Shown here one piece after another: positions 18,956 through 30,404 of a DNA stretch of 64,000 nt. The stretch lies in contig CM043959.1 of NCBI GenBank assembly GCA_014529385.2, forward strand, positions 87,054,529 through 87,118,528, written 5' to 3'. This DNA comes from Adiantum capillus-veneris. Lineage: Eukaryota > Streptophyta > Polypodiopsida > Polypodiales > Pteridaceae. Below the pieces are notes generated by a model, which made no database searches, was not told the DNA's origin, and saw nothing but the letters and a program-made list of their open reading frames with translations. How positions within the stretch are numbered: position 1 is the stretch's first letter; every line of letters starts with the position of its first letter. The position numbers and the translations under genes are program-made.

Positions 18956-19885
18956 GAAAATTTTGTCACCTTCCTTGAAAATCCGATCAGATCTCTTCAA
19001 GTCTACGTACTTATTTTGTCGATCTTGAGCTGCTTGAATATCCATTTGAATAGCCTTGGTTTGAGCTTCCATTTCTTCAAGCATTTGCTTTGAGGCTTCT
19101 ACCCTTATAGTGGGGTCAGAAAAGTTAAGAGGTGATACATATTATTGACCATAAAGAGCATTAAAAGGTGTGATTCCAATACTTCTATGAGTAGAGGAAT
19201 TGTATGCATACTCTACTAAGGGTAGGTATTGAATCCACTTGCAAGGTTCTCTATTGCAATAGGCTTTAAGGATGTCTTCAATTACTTGATTAACTCTTTC
19301 AGTTTGGCCATCAGTTTAAGGATGATAAGTAGTACTAAAACATAACCAAGTTCCAATAGCTTGAAACAATGATACCCAAAGCTTTGAAGTAAACTTGGCA
19401 TCACGATCGCTGACAATCCTCTTGGGTAGACCATGGATTCTAAAAATATCCTTCACAAAGAGACAAGAAATATATGAAGTTGTAAAGGTTGTCTTGGCTT
19501 GGATTAAGTGAGCCACCTTAGTAAGCAAGTTGACTATGACCATGATTGAATCATAGCCAGCTTGAACATAAGTAAATTTCGTGATAAAGTCCATGCTAAT
19601 ACATTCCCATTTCATTTGGGGAATATCTAAAGGACGTAGTTTACCTGGCATCTTTAGTCTCTCCGAATTAATCTTTTGACAAGACAAACACTTTTTGACA
19701 TAGCGAAGGACATCGCCCTTTATACCTTGCCAATAGTGCCTTTTGCAAACTTCATTGGGGGTTTTGGCATAACCTGGATGTCCTAAAGTTGGGCCATTGT
19801 GTGCTTCATATAGGATAGCATTCCTTAGAGCGCAATATTTAGGTATGCATAGTCGATTCCTATTGTAAAGTTGCCCATCTTCCAA
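18956..19885 (-). pseudogene. pol: D integrase
   Basis: The zinc finger is at 19850-19660 (AHNGPTLGHPGYAKT, then CLSCQK). The core follows with all three acidic residues: ISMDF, SDRDAKF and the Glu in GQTERV. A TAA interrupts the core just before that Glu (19314-19316), where related sequences have Gln, so it looks like CAA to TAA. After a second stop the frame runs on through a tail to FKEGDKIF, where homology ends. Confidence 0.9.
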
Positions 19886-20640
19886 GGAATAATGTAGAGG
19901 TTTAGGCTAATTTGATGATACCCTCTCTTCACGTAGGATACCCTCTCTTCACGTAGGATACTAGCAAGCATCTTGTAGTTTGCATCTTTGACAACAGTAT
20001 TCGGGTCTAAAATAGGGTTGTTAGCCACAAAAATTGCCCCCAAAAAATCTTTACGGCTTATGGCATCTTCCATGACATTATCCTTACTTGGTCTAAATTT
20101 ATTATCAAAATCATATTTGTGCATGAGCGCTATCCATCTCCTCTGTCTCATGTTAAGGTTAGGCTGGGTAAAAATCCACTTAAGGCTCTTGTGATCGGTT
20201 ACCAAATGGAATATGCATCCCAATAGGTAATGTCTCCATAGCTTGAGAGTGTGAATAAATGCTAGCACTTCAAAATCATGTGTAGCATAATTCACTTCAT
20301 GAATACTAAGCTTTCGAGAAGTGTAAGCTACATGCCTTCCTTCTTGAGTAAGGACTCCTCCTAATGCAAGGTTACTGGTATCTGTGACCACTTCAAATTC
20401 TTGGGTAAATTCTAAAAGTTTTAGAAGAGGTTCTGAAGCAAGATACTCCTTAAGTTGTTTAAGCAAGGTTCATGTTGTTCTTGCCAAAGTATCGTAGCTC
20501 TTTTCTTTGGCAAGTCGGTTACCGGTGTAGCTTTAAGAGCATAGTCCTTTACAAAGATCATGTACCACCCTGTGATACCTAAGAACCTTCTGACTTTGGT
20601 TTGTGAAGTGGGTTGAGCCCATTCCACAATATCCTTGACG
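19825..20640 (-). pseudogene. pol: D RT C-terminus and RNase H
   Basis: 20627-20421 reads RRFLGITGWYMIFVKDYA (RT thumb). 20466 onward is RNase H: FEVVTDTSNLALGGVLTQ, THDFEVLAFIHTLKLWRHYLLG, VTDHKSLKW and AISRK. The frame is lost near 19918-19957 at an exact 20-bp tandem duplication; the linker and integrase resume in another frame at 19885. Confidence 0.9.
19918..19957 (-). repeat. 20-bp tandem duplication in D pol
   Basis: ATACCCTCTCTTCACGTAGG occurs twice in direct succession. The shift of 20 bases explains why the RNase H and integrase reading frames do not join. Confidence 0.95.
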
Positions 20641-21244
20641 TTTTCAGGGTCGACAGAGACTCCTCTAGGTGAAATGATAAACCCTAAGTAACAGACCTTA
20701 TGAGTGAAGAAGGTACATTTGCTCTTCTTTGCATATAACTTATTTTGGCGTAAAAGTTCTAATACTTTTGAACGTGTCCTTCATGCTCTTCCTCTGATCT
20801 AGAATTAATTAAGATATCGTCAAAGAATACTAGGAAAAAATTGTCCAAGAATTCTTTAAAGATATCGTGCATTAGACGATTGAAAGTTGCAGGATCATTC
20901 GTAAGTCCAAAAGCCATCACTGTAAACTCGTAATGACCATAGCAAGTGTTGAAAGGTGTTTTGGAGATATCAGCCTCTTCGATTTGGATTTGATGATAGC
21001 TAGATCAAAGATTGAACTTTGTGAACATTTTGGCTCCTTGTAGTCTTTCCAACATCTCATCAATATGAATTAGATATTTATTCTTGATGGTAACCCGATT
21101 TAAGCCCCTATAATCTATGCAAAGTCGAAGAGATCCAACCTTTTTCTTTTGGAAAAGAACAAGTGCACCCCATGGAGACGTACTAGGTCGGACAATCAGT
21201 TGCTTGAGCTGTTCCTTGAGTTCTATAGCCTCTAGAAGTGACAT
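20641..21244 (-). pseudogene. pol: D reverse transcriptase
   Basis: 21244-21005 has the RT N-terminal half ([36 protein letters not shown]). After a stop at ~21005, shifted frames carry [16 protein letters not shown] and the catalytic motif [11 protein letters not shown] (20810-20850). Several stops separate the blocks. Confidence 0.88.
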
Positions 21245-21599
21245 CTTGTACGACGCCCTTGAGACTGGTTCACTACCTGAAACAATTTTGATTTCATGGT
21301 CTACCTCCCTAGGCGGTGGTCCTTCAGAAAGTTATGTGGGGAAAACATTTGAAAATTCTTCTAGCACATTGGGTCAGGGTTGAAAGAAGGTTTTTCTACT
21401 TTGTTTAGGTTGACTACAAAAATATGTTGTCCCTTGCATAACCCTTTCAAAAGATGATTAGCCTTAACCAGTTAAGCTTTGGTCATCCATTTTGGCCTTG
21501 AATAGTGACTTCCTGACCTTGGTTGTCCACAAAGGAAACACTTTCTTGGGCATAATGTGACTGGCTAACCAATCCTTTCCAAGAATTTCGTCATAGATT

Positions 21600-21955
21600 C
21601 GTATAAGGTTCAAAAAGTAGCAGAAGTAGAGTATTCTCCCAGCTTGAAATCTATTTTTCCCACAGTGTACTGAGATAACACCTCTTTTCCGTTAGCTAAT
21701 TCAACTCTCATCTTTCTTGCAGGGTGTTGATTAAGTCCTAACCTCCTTAAACATTTAGTTTGATAAGAAAGAATGAGTATTGCCACAATCAATAAGAAGC
21801 TCAAATTTTTGACCTTGGTGATTTACAGGTGTTTGAATGACAGTATATCGTTGTCTTGCTCTTGGGTTATCAATTGCAGTATGTAGAGTTGCTCTTTCCT
21901 CTTGTTCTTCTCCTAATGTTGGCTCTCCTATGATAACATTGAATTTGGCAGGCAT
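21600..21955 (-). pseudogene. pol: D retropepsin
   Basis: The protease core reads KFELLIDCGNTHSFLSN, matching the plant gypsy D-S-G-N/A-T-H-S/N-F motif with Cys for Ser. The frame slips near 21760. Downstream text (VGKIDFKLGEYS) fits the following beta-strand region. Confidence 0.8.
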
Positions 21956-22606
21956 TTCGCATCCTTGACCTTGTCCTCTGTTTCTTCCTCCGTGATTTAT
22001 TATTTGACCTCTCCCTGTCGTTCAATTAGGTATATTTGTTGCGTGGGACATATATTCTTGAAATGTCCTGGCTCGTTGCATTCAAAGCATCTAAGATTTG
22101 CATTTCAACCTCCAATTGTTGAAGTTGCAACTCTCGGATGAGTTTGGTGGACTGGGTGAACTGGCCTTTGGTTCCACATCATAGGTCGTCCTCTCCTTGC
22201 AGCATTCCTTATATTTTCATTTCGTCCACTTTGAGAGTTTGACATCTCTTTAGCTAAGGGTTAAGCTCTTAAAAGAGTTACAGGCCTCATGGCTTCTAGA
22301 AGAGTATTTAAGGGAGCATTTAGCCATTGGTAGAAATGGGCTATTTGTTGATCTGCGGTCATTGGTGGAGCATATCGCCTAGGAGTACAAATTTGGAGTA
22401 GTATTCTTCCATCGTAAGATGAAATTGACGCAAATTGAAGAATTCATTCATCTCAAGAGATTCGTGTTAGCTGGAAGATAACGTCCTTGGACATCAGACT
22501 TAATGTCTTCCCAATTTTGAGTGTTTGAGCTACCCGGTTATCTTTGGTGTGTTGTTTCCACTAAAGCTTGGCATCCCCTATGAGATGGAACATAGCCAAC
22601 ATTTCT
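21956..22606 (-). pseudogene. gag: D gag C-terminal half with CCHC
   Basis: In broken frames the minus strand reads MLAMFHLIGDAKLWWKQH, then FNLRQFHLTMEEYYSKF (capsid helices), then the zinc knuckle CFECNEPGHFKNIC, which has correct C-x2-C-x4-H-x4-C spacing. The N-terminal half is missing because E's LTR starts at 22607. Confidence 0.82.
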
Positions 22607-23401
22607 TGTCATAAAATCTAATATCTAACCAACTCAAATTATTTTCTCATATTAAATTGATCATTTAATGTGGGAGAATAAATGAGAACAAGGGTTAGAA
22701 TATAGACATGTGCTTATGGATCTATCTCAACATGGGGCCAAGGTTAAAGGGGTCCAAATGAGAGAAGGTATTTCAAAGAGCAAGGCTACCAAATGGAGCT
22801 TAAAGACCTTAGGGTTATCTTTATTAAAGACCTCCAAAGGTTAGTGTTAAAAGTCCTTTGACCTCAGGCAAGCTAGGGCTATGCTTGAGGTGGGAACCCG
22901 GCCCAAGCTTGAGGTGCTTGTCGTGCTTGCTAACTAAGGTGCTTGAGGTGCTTAATGACTAAGGTGCTTAAGGGGTTCAAGGTGTTCCAAAAAGTCAAAA
23001 AAATCCATACTCAAGGGGAGGCGAGCCCTCATTGTAGGAGCGAGAGAGATCACACACACCCTCACACCAAGTCAAGCCTTGCCTAATGAAGCAACAGGGA
23101 CACATGTCAAGTTCCTCTTCATGTTGCCCTCCTGGTATGCCTAAAGCCTATTGGTTGGCCTCTCAAGGGGTCCAATGATAATTAGCTAATTTATTTAATT
23201 GATTATGTATTTACCAAGTTCTCTCTCTCTCAAAGGGGAAAGGGAACACTTGTCCCAAGGCTAGCATGCTTGCTTAATATGCACTCTCCATGTGATTGGC
23301 TAGGCTTAAAGGGGTCCAATGAGCTTCCACCATGAGCTAGAAGAGGGGGTCGACCAAAGCAAGGAGGGGGCTATCTTGGGGGTTATATTCTCCCCCTCCC
23401 C

Positions 23402-23460
<59 letters not shown>

Positions 23461-24222
23461 ATTGTGTGAAGTGCAAAGTGCAAGAGCTCCATCTCCTTCT
23501 CCAAGCTTGTTGAGAAGTTGAGAGTTTACACCAACACTCTTGGCTATGGAATGCAAATCCAACCAAGAGCCACGCTTCAATGCTTAATCTTGACATCTTG
23601 TTCATCTTCATTACTATGCTAAGCAAGAAGAATGATGATAAGTGAGGAACTATTTATTTCTCCTATGAATGCTTCTTCTTCCTCTTCCCTGCTAGCTCTC
23701 TCCATCTTTGTAGGTGTTTGAGGCCTTGGGACTGAGGCCGGAGATGGTTAATGATTTTACAAAGTTCAAGTTAAGCTCGTGATGCATGAAGCTTTCCATC
23801 TTCATTGCATCACCCAGGTCACAAGGAACACAAAGATTGTATTGTACCAACTCTCTCTTGATGGGAGAATCTATAACACAAAAGACTATTGGAGGGGGCA
23901 CCGGCTCCATATAAATCCGGTCCTCAACTATTGTCATGTTCTCTAATTCCCTTTCTTGCAAAAGTATTCTTCATGCCAAGTTAATTAGGTATAATGGTTA
24001 TGTTGCCACTGCTAATTAAGTTCACCCTCTATGTTCTCAAAGTAGTCTCATGAAAATGCTCACTCTAATTCTCCTAATTACGCTATTCTCTTTTCTTGCT
24101 TAAGAAGAGAGGTCCTTAAGTTGTCCTTGAAAGGTTGGACCTATTCATTACAATAGGGTAAGTGGGAGAGGGATCTATTATCTCGGTTGAGAAGGACTTA
24201 GTTTGAGGTACACCGTTGGGAA
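22607..24222 (+). mobile_element. E: G1-family LTR plus leader, truncated, opposite orientation
   Basis: The plus strand starts TGTCATAAAATC at 22607 and follows the G1 5' LTR to about 24090, then G1's post-PBS leader to about 24222 (through GGGAACTATA), after which homology stops. The LTR end and the PBS are missing: ~51 bp between two TTCTC motifs are gone relative to G1. No gag or pol follows. Confidence 0.88.
23404..23459 (+). repeat. (CA)n microsatellite in E LTR
   Basis: About 28 CA repeats at the place where the G1 LTR has GT (on its opposite strand) and poly-G. Confidence 0.97.
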
Positions 24223-24808
24223 CTATATCTTCTATACTCTTTATAATGTAACTTAAAAGTTTCAAGGAAGGAGAGGGTGTCCACGTGTCACTCCTTGGTT
24301 CATTTCAAAAAACACCTTACAAAACATCTAATCTAAAATGCAAAAGTAATGGGTAAAATTGTAAGAACAGCCTTTTGAGAATGTAAGAAGTGACAAGCCT
24401 TTTCAAATGTAAAGTAAAGAGACTTTCTATTCCACATAAAATAAATATTGAAGTTTGGTTGCACATAACAAAAAGGGGGTAACTTTAGTGCAGCTTTGTT
24501 ACTTAATGCGAATTTACTTTTTGAAGCTATAACAAAAAAAGAAAAATTTTAGCGATTTTTGAAGATATATTTGGTTTTATCTTTTTAAGGGACTTTTTTC
24601 AAGACCAATATTGACATGTTTTAGAAAATTTTGGAAGTATGTATTTCTTTAAAGAGCTTGAGAAAAAGAAAAAAGCTCGCCTAACGTCGACTTGGGGTTG
24701 TCTCGCTTCGAAGACATGCATGATTATTTTTAAGAGTTAACATGTGGGCCATGCTTAAAAATTTATAAATTCATTAAATTTTGGCAGCAAGGGTGCCAAC
24801 CTAAAATC

Positions 24809-24880
<72 letters not shown>

Positions 24881-25054
24881 AGGGGGGGAAGACAATTGTT
24901 AAATGCCGTATTTAATATGTTGAAATGCAAAGTCCAACAAATGATGCAAGAGAGAGGAAGACATAACAAAATGCTCGCGTGTAGGAATAATCTAAAGTGA
25001 CTTTAAAAGTTACAAGACAAGCCTTCAACAAAAGTGAATATCTATGGGGAGGAG

Positions 25055-25124
<70 letters not shown>
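24223..25124. other. Gene-free AT-rich stretch with GA microsatellites
   Basis: Nothing recognisable apart from simple repeats: (GA)n passing into G-rich sequence at 24811-24893, and (GA)n at 25061-25122. ORFs here are translations of these tracts. Confidence 0.7.
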
Positions 25125-25127
<3 letters not shown>

Positions 25128-25327
25128 AAACAAGAATAAAATTTTTAATATCATCGGAACAATTCCAAAAGATATATCTCACAACATGGGTAAGAATAAA
25201 GTTATTTTTGTTTCACCTCTCTCTCTCTCTCTCACACACACACACGCACACACACACATGTTTTGATAAAAGGAGAATTTGAAATGTTATAGAAACATCC
25301 AATGAGATCTCAAAGATCTATCTGATG

Positions 25328-25368
<41 letters not shown>
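25125..25368 (+). repeat. Microsatellite-bordered repeat, diverged copies
   Basis: Segments at 25135-25213 (TTTTTAATATCATCGGAACA) and 25265-25330 (GAAATGTTATAGAAACATCC, then CTCAAAGATCTATC) are diverged relatives of the units at 17434 and 17618. They lie between (GA)n at 25061-25122, (CT)n(CA)n at 25214-25258 and (GA)n at 25331-25368. The last GA tract abuts the truncated 3' part of element A. Confidence 0.7.
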
Positions 25369-25370
<2 letters not shown>

Positions 25371-26607
25371 ACCAATCATAGCTATCTATATTTTTCTTTT
25401 CAAAAAAATGCGAGAAAGGACTTCGCTTCTCCTTACATTTTTTCCAAGGATTTTGTTGGATCTTCAGCCTCTTTCCTGGTGTGATACTTTGTCCTTGGTC
25501 CCTTAGGCCCACTAGGCACCCATTTTTCCGGGTCCTTCCTTGTGCTTGTCGGCTGCATTGGTATGCATGTTTTTCTCTTTCAAACCGGGCTTGCTTTTGC
25601 ACGGGTTCTTCTTGGTGTGCAGCCACGGCTTTTCTCTTCATATCCTCTCTTCGTACTCTCTTTTCCTCATTATCTGAGCTTTCACTGCTGTGTCTTTCTG
25701 GCGAGCTTTCAGTTGACTCTTCATCAGATTTGTAAGATCTCTTGGCCGATATTGTAGCTCGAGGAGATGGTTGAGCTGCCAGTATCCAAGTGTTTTGGTC
25801 TTGGACAGGTGGTAGGTTGTCGGCCATGCCGATGGCATGGTATGCAATCCTTGTCAATACCTCTGGTACACCCAGGTAAGTGATCTTTCCTTCTTTCTTT
25901 GTGCCTTTCAGAGTGGTCAAGACATATTGTGCGTGGTCCACCGGTTGCCTGGTTGTTGACTTGAGGAGTTGCGTGAAAGTGGTGGCAATTGCATGATTTG
26001 GCGTGGTATACCTTGGTGGCCTTTTAGCAAGGAAGTGGAAGTGTTGGTGGTATAACCTGGCTGGCTCTTCCCCCTGCTTGTGAATTAGGTCTGCAAAGGT
26101 GGCTGCGGCGGTTTATTTGGGGAAAGTACTCGCCTTTTTTCTGTCCTTTATCCTCATCATCAATTCTTCTGTGGGCAGTCTAAGTGCTTCTACCACTATT
26201 TCCTTGGTTATTACCACTTCAAGTTTATTTCCCTGCGGGTCAGAAATCTGGGCAGTTCCATCTTCTTTAATTGTGGATAAAAGCTCGTAAGCTTTCTGAA
26301 AATCCACAGCGCACGGCTCTTGTTCATAGAAATATCTGAGTCCTAGCCTGCGGTTGGCTTCTTTGGTCTTAGGCTTCGCGGCGACATCATACACTTCTTT
26401 CGGTAGGAGTTACAACTCTACCTGATGTCCCTCCTCACTCTTGAATATGCCAGTGAACACTGTGGTGTGATGCTCTTCTAGCTATTCTTTTGAAAGATAG
26501 GTTGCCTTGGCGGCTTTGACTGAATTTGGATCCAATTGGTATGTGGGCAACTCCTGCAACTTTTCTTTCTGGTTAAGCTTCTTCTTGGCCCTCTCTACTG
26601 TTTGCAT
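25369..26607 (-). pseudogene. A extra ORF downstream of pol (3' truncated)
   Basis: The likely start is ATG at 26607 (MQTVERAKKKLNQKEK). It aligns with B's extra ORF: FTGIFKSEEG with YQGTFRDPQG, AYELLSTIKEDGTAQI with VYELATSIQKDGKATL, NHAIATTFTQLLKS with PHAIATTITWALKS, and LTRIAYHAIG with LTRIAYEAIG. Three in-frame stops interrupt it. The C-terminal part is charged and rich in Lys/Glu/Ser. The conserved N-terminal region recalls helical domains in extra ORFs of plant Athila/Tat elements, but I cannot confirm the family. Truncated by the GA tract at 25331-25368. Confidence 0.8.
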
Positions 26608-26795
26608 GGCTCCTGTTCATTGAATAGAGTGTTAAAGTTAGCAGATTTGTCGGATTTTTCTCTGAAATATCCTTGAGTCTGAAATGCTGACAATTTTGGT
26701 TCAATTTTTTTCAAATCAATTTTTGAACAAGCATAGATGCATAAAAACATGCAAGGAACAAAATTGTAAAGTCCAAACAAAATTTTGCAACTAAA

Positions 26796-27394
26796 GTAAA
26801 TAATCATGATTATTTACGGCTGAGTATTTTTTTCAACATTTTGCAAACTTGGCATCATAGGCTTGAATTTTATACCAAATACATACTCTGAGTGAAATAT
26901 GGGCTCATTTGGATGCATAGGGTGAAAATGGTACCAGATTTTGGCTTTAGGTCTCTGAAACAGTAGATATAATGGGAATTTGAGATTTTGAGCTCCAAAT
27001 TGGTTCAAACTTGGCTAGTGGGCTTAACACATCATGTACTTTGGATGTATGATGGTAAAATATCAAAATTCTCCCATTTTGGCTAAAAAGTAAATAATCG
27101 CGATTATTAACATTTCTACCAAAATCAACATTTTTTGGTACAAATTGGTTCTAGGCATTGTATAGACTCTATGTATGAGATATGAGGTGATTTGGATCAA
27201 GAAATGTTGTTCATAACCCAAAAATTGACTTGCAAAGGCTTCTTTGCGTTTTCTAGCAATTTTCCAAGTTATAGGTGTTCATTTTGATTCATACTTGATT
27301 TTTGACATGTAATGGTGTGTACACATGATAGGTGAGGTGATGATACAATTTCCAAACAAAAATAGTGAAAGAGTAAATAATCGTGATTATTTAT
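26796..27394. repeat. Palindrome array A-2, upstream of the extra ORF
   Basis: Three 22-bp palindromes with core AATAATCGCGATTATT and GTAA/TTAC-type ends lie at 26796-26817 (centre CATG, perfect palindrome), 27090-27111 (centre CGCG) and 27373-27394 (centre CGTG). Spacings are 294 and 283 bp. Between them the sequence is AT-rich and weakly similar. The nearest copy lies 189 bp before the extra ORF's ATG. Confidence 0.92.
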
Positions 27395-28609
27395 AGCTGT
27401 CACAATGTTTTTGCAAAACTTACAAATTTTGACCTAAACACATCCTATACACCTAAAACAAGTCCTAAATTGAATTTGGTCAAGTTTGGTCTTGTCGGCA
27501 TCACTTTGTGCTTTGTCGACTTTGAAATCACCGATTTCTGTGACTACATTGCCTGTTGAGTTGGTCAGTCAATTTTGAGGCTTTGGACTTGTCCGCAACA
27601 TAGTTGTGAAACAACTCATCCGATTCTGGCTCATTTGGAGTTAGTTTGACCCCGTATGTCGAATTTGACGCTTTGTAGCCTTCGAGCCATTTTCTGCTTG
27701 TCGAGGGCTTTGCTTGATTGATTTCACTAAACCAATCATATACATTGTATATGAACCTCGTAGGCAAGATGTCTGTGGAGTCAGATCGGAATTCTGGTAT
27801 TTGCCAAAAACCTAGCTTTTCTACTGGGGACCCCCTCGACCCGTGCCGAATGGTCAATTGATGATATAGAAAGGTTCTATTTTGTTAGGGAATGCTACAT
27901 TTCAAATCCCATATGATTTGGTCGAGCTGATAGGCCGCTACAGTCAGTTTTTGGTCATAGGTCTTCGTGCACTGCTCGATTTCTAGGGTTTTTTCTAGGG
28001 GTTTAGACTAGCTACCGACCGTACAAAATGGATCATTGACGAGTAAAGAACTTATCCCTCATGTCTCGTGTGAGACGGCGCTCAAAACGGGCAACTGTAG
28101 ACTACGGAAAAGACGTGCGAAAGAGGTCGAAAAGCTCTCTCTGCAAAGGCCACACGTGGAAATGAGGTGGTTTTAGCCTACCTTGGGGATATCTATACCA
28201 GGACTTCCCGAACCAATTTTCCCAAGATTCCTGCGTTAGTCCTACTAGGCCATGAAATCTATGTTAGACTCAAAAATTTCCTTGATCGGATTCCTGTAGC
28301 TCATTCTGCAAGAATTTTGCAAAAGTAGACCTGGCCGCCTAATTTAGGCTTCCCGCTTCCATCTTCTGATTTCATTGAAATTTTTTGTGCTTGTCTGTCT
28401 TGTCTTTTTGATCACCATCATGTCTTCTGTTTTTCCATATGAGCTTTCTTGCTATTTATTATTAATTTTTGACATCTTTATTAAAAAAAACTTCGTGGTT
28501 TGGTCTGCTAATTGCTTTCTTTCCATTCCTCCTTGCTCGATGCAACTGGAACAATGAGTTGCCCGCCTTTAGGTGATAGCTTTAGCTGATTTGTATCCTA
28601 ATCTGGTAC
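27395..28609 (-). other. A intergenic region between integrase/PR2 and the extra ORF
   Basis: No recognisable domain. One 109-codon minus ORF (27857-27528) shows no clear match in B and contains nothing I can name. Short stretches resemble the same region of B (for example CATGTCTCGTGTGAGA near 28060 against CATGTCTGGTGTCCTC near 48237, and GGACTTCCCG near 28202 against 48376). Confidence 0.5.
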
Positions 28610-29438
28610 TACTTTGTATGTCCTCATCTAGGGAATTCCAAGAATCATCTTCTCATTTATGTGCTCATTTGGTAAGTATACAAACTAATGAGGACATGAA
28701 CATCCATGTACTATCACGTTCAAGTTGACTACTCTCAATGTTGGGGTTGGGTTTTTGTTGCATCCTTTGATTGTTGCTTAATGCTTGACTTGTTGCCTTC
28801 TTGTACATGGAATAACTGACTGCATTTACTCTAGCTCCTGTGTCGACCAAAGCATTGGTGCCATGATTCTCGAGCTGTACTTTGATGCGTAGGTCCATTC
28901 TGTCTAACCAGTCATCATCTGTTGAAACTGCATCTTTAGGTGATTCCCATTGTCGGTCATCTATTTCCAGAGTGTTGATGGTAATCGGTATCTGTTGATT
29001 CCTGAGAGCAGCTTTCCGTTTGACTATTCGAAGCTGAGCTTCCTCTTGGGATTCCACAATAACCTGCTGTCGTTTAATATTCCTTTGCTTGGCTGCATGC
29101 ATCCTTTCTAGCAATTCATTGGTTAGCGGCAAATTGTATTTCTTTAAACGACATCCACTAATCCAATTAGCCATTGGTTCACCATCTAAGGTGGACAATT
29201 TTACGGCTCCACTTGGAGATACATCTTCAATGATAAACGGTCCGTTTTCCTTTTTCTTAAACTTGGGAATGTGTTGCTTAAGGGAATAGACTAAAACTGA
29301 GTCCCCTTTCTTGAAGATTTTTGTGATTAAGTGGGAATCAAGAAAATGTTTTTGTTTCCGCTTTTGTGCATAGATGTGAGCTACAACAGTTAGCCTTTGC
29401 TCATCTAGCTTTTCCAAATCTTCAAGTCTTTCTGACAA
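28610..29438 (-). pseudogene. pol: A integrase tail fused to a second retropepsin-like domain (PR2)
   Basis: The first ~110 residues are the integrase C-terminal domain (KKGDSVLVYSLKQH, GPFIIEDVSPSGAVKL, NWISGCRLKKY). After ~90 charged residues the same frame continues into ALVDTGARVNAVSYSMYKK, a D-T-G-A motif with the hydrophobic context of a retropepsin. In a shifted frame ~75 residues later comes EKMILGIP, fitting the second conserved protease motif (I-L-G). B has the same domain in the same place. The tail is broken by a frameshift near 28720 and stops. Confidence 0.7.
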
Positions 29439-29529
29439 TTCATGTCCAGTCCACTCAAGATTCCGTGCTACCCTTAATATCGGTAATAGAAATTCTATTG
29501 GCAGTATGGCATCAAGACCATAAACAAGG

Positions 29530-30022
29530 TTAAAGGGTGTAGCATTTAAAGCTGTTTAAATGAAATTCGATAAGCCCATGGAGATTCATTTCCCAGTCTG
29601 TCCTTCCTGAAATAACCACTTTAGTCAGCACCGAGCTAAGAATTTTGTTCGTATGCTCAGCTTGTCCGTTTGCTTGTGGGTGATAGGAAGCTGATTTGTT
29701 ATAGATGACCATAAACTCATTAAGCAAATACTCGATTACCTTATTGAGGAAATGAGTTCCCCGATCACTGACAGTTTCTATTGGCAGTCCATATCTCGTG
29801 AATACATACTCATCAACAGTGGTTCTGGCATCATTCTTTTGAGTTGCTTTAACCTCGGACCACTTGGTCAATAGTCCGTAGCTACAATGATATATTGAAC
29901 TTGGGTTCTATAAGCAGGTGGCTGTATTGGCCCAACAAAATCTATACCCCATTTTGCAAAAGCTCTAGCCCCCATCATTGGTCTTAAGGGCATGCTATCT
30001 ACACGTGTTGGCATTTTTGCTC
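29530..30022 (-). pseudogene. pol: A integrase catalytic core
   Basis: The first acidic residue is in KWGIDFVGP (~29940, separated by a stop and frameshift), followed by VSDRGTHF and the Glu in GQAEHTNK. The conserved sequence after it (LTKVV, GRTDWEMNLHG) decays at 29530. Close to B throughout. Confidence 0.88.
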
Positions 30023-30360
30023 ATTGACAAGCATCACACCTTCGAACATATTCTTTGGCATCTGCAAAAAGTGTTGGCCACCATATGCCTGCCATCAAGA
30101 TTGCTCTTGTGGTAGTCTCACTAGAAAAGTGACCTCCAGCTAATCCAACATGTTCTTGTTCTATAATCGGAATATACTCGTCTTATTTTTCACAAAGACG
30201 CAAATGTTGATCTTTACCTCTCCGATACAATTGGATCCCAATAAGAGCATAGTCTCTTGCTTTAGTTTCAATTGCTCTTTGACGACGTTTACTCATATCT
30301 TCAGGAAATGTTCGGCTTGATAAGTAAGTAAACAGATAGTTACTCCACTTAGTAACATGT
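30022..30360 (-). pseudogene. pol: A second HHCC module (integrase zinc finger, copy 2)
   Basis: VTKWSNYLFTYLSSRTFP, then ARDYALIGIQLYRRGKDQHL, then (after one stop) EQEHVGLAGGHFSS, GIWWPTLFADAKEYV and RRCDACQ. His-x-His and Cys-x2-Cys ligands are visible. It directly precedes the integrase core, as the normal zinc finger does. It aligns with the module at 30405-30740, so the linker plus finger is duplicated. Confidence 0.82.
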
Positions 30361-30404
30361 GACATTTGAAACAATGTTACATGAGGTATGGATGTTTGTT
30401 TTTG

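Larger units (their letters stand above)
18956..22606 (-). mobile_element. D: LTR-less Ty3/gypsy fragment
   Basis: The minus strand carries gag capsid C-terminus and CCHC, protease, RT, RNase H and integrase in gypsy order. It stops inside the integrase tail at ~18956 and inside gag at 22606, where the LTR of element E begins exactly. No D LTR or PBS is visible. It differs in sequence from G1, A and B, so it is a fourth gypsy lineage in the window. Confidence 0.92.

Noticed and set aside
18144-18969. Possible host gene between the tandem array and element D (ORFs of 79 and 166 codons)
   Set aside because: No recognisable domain, no splice-like structure that I can defend, and ordinary composition.
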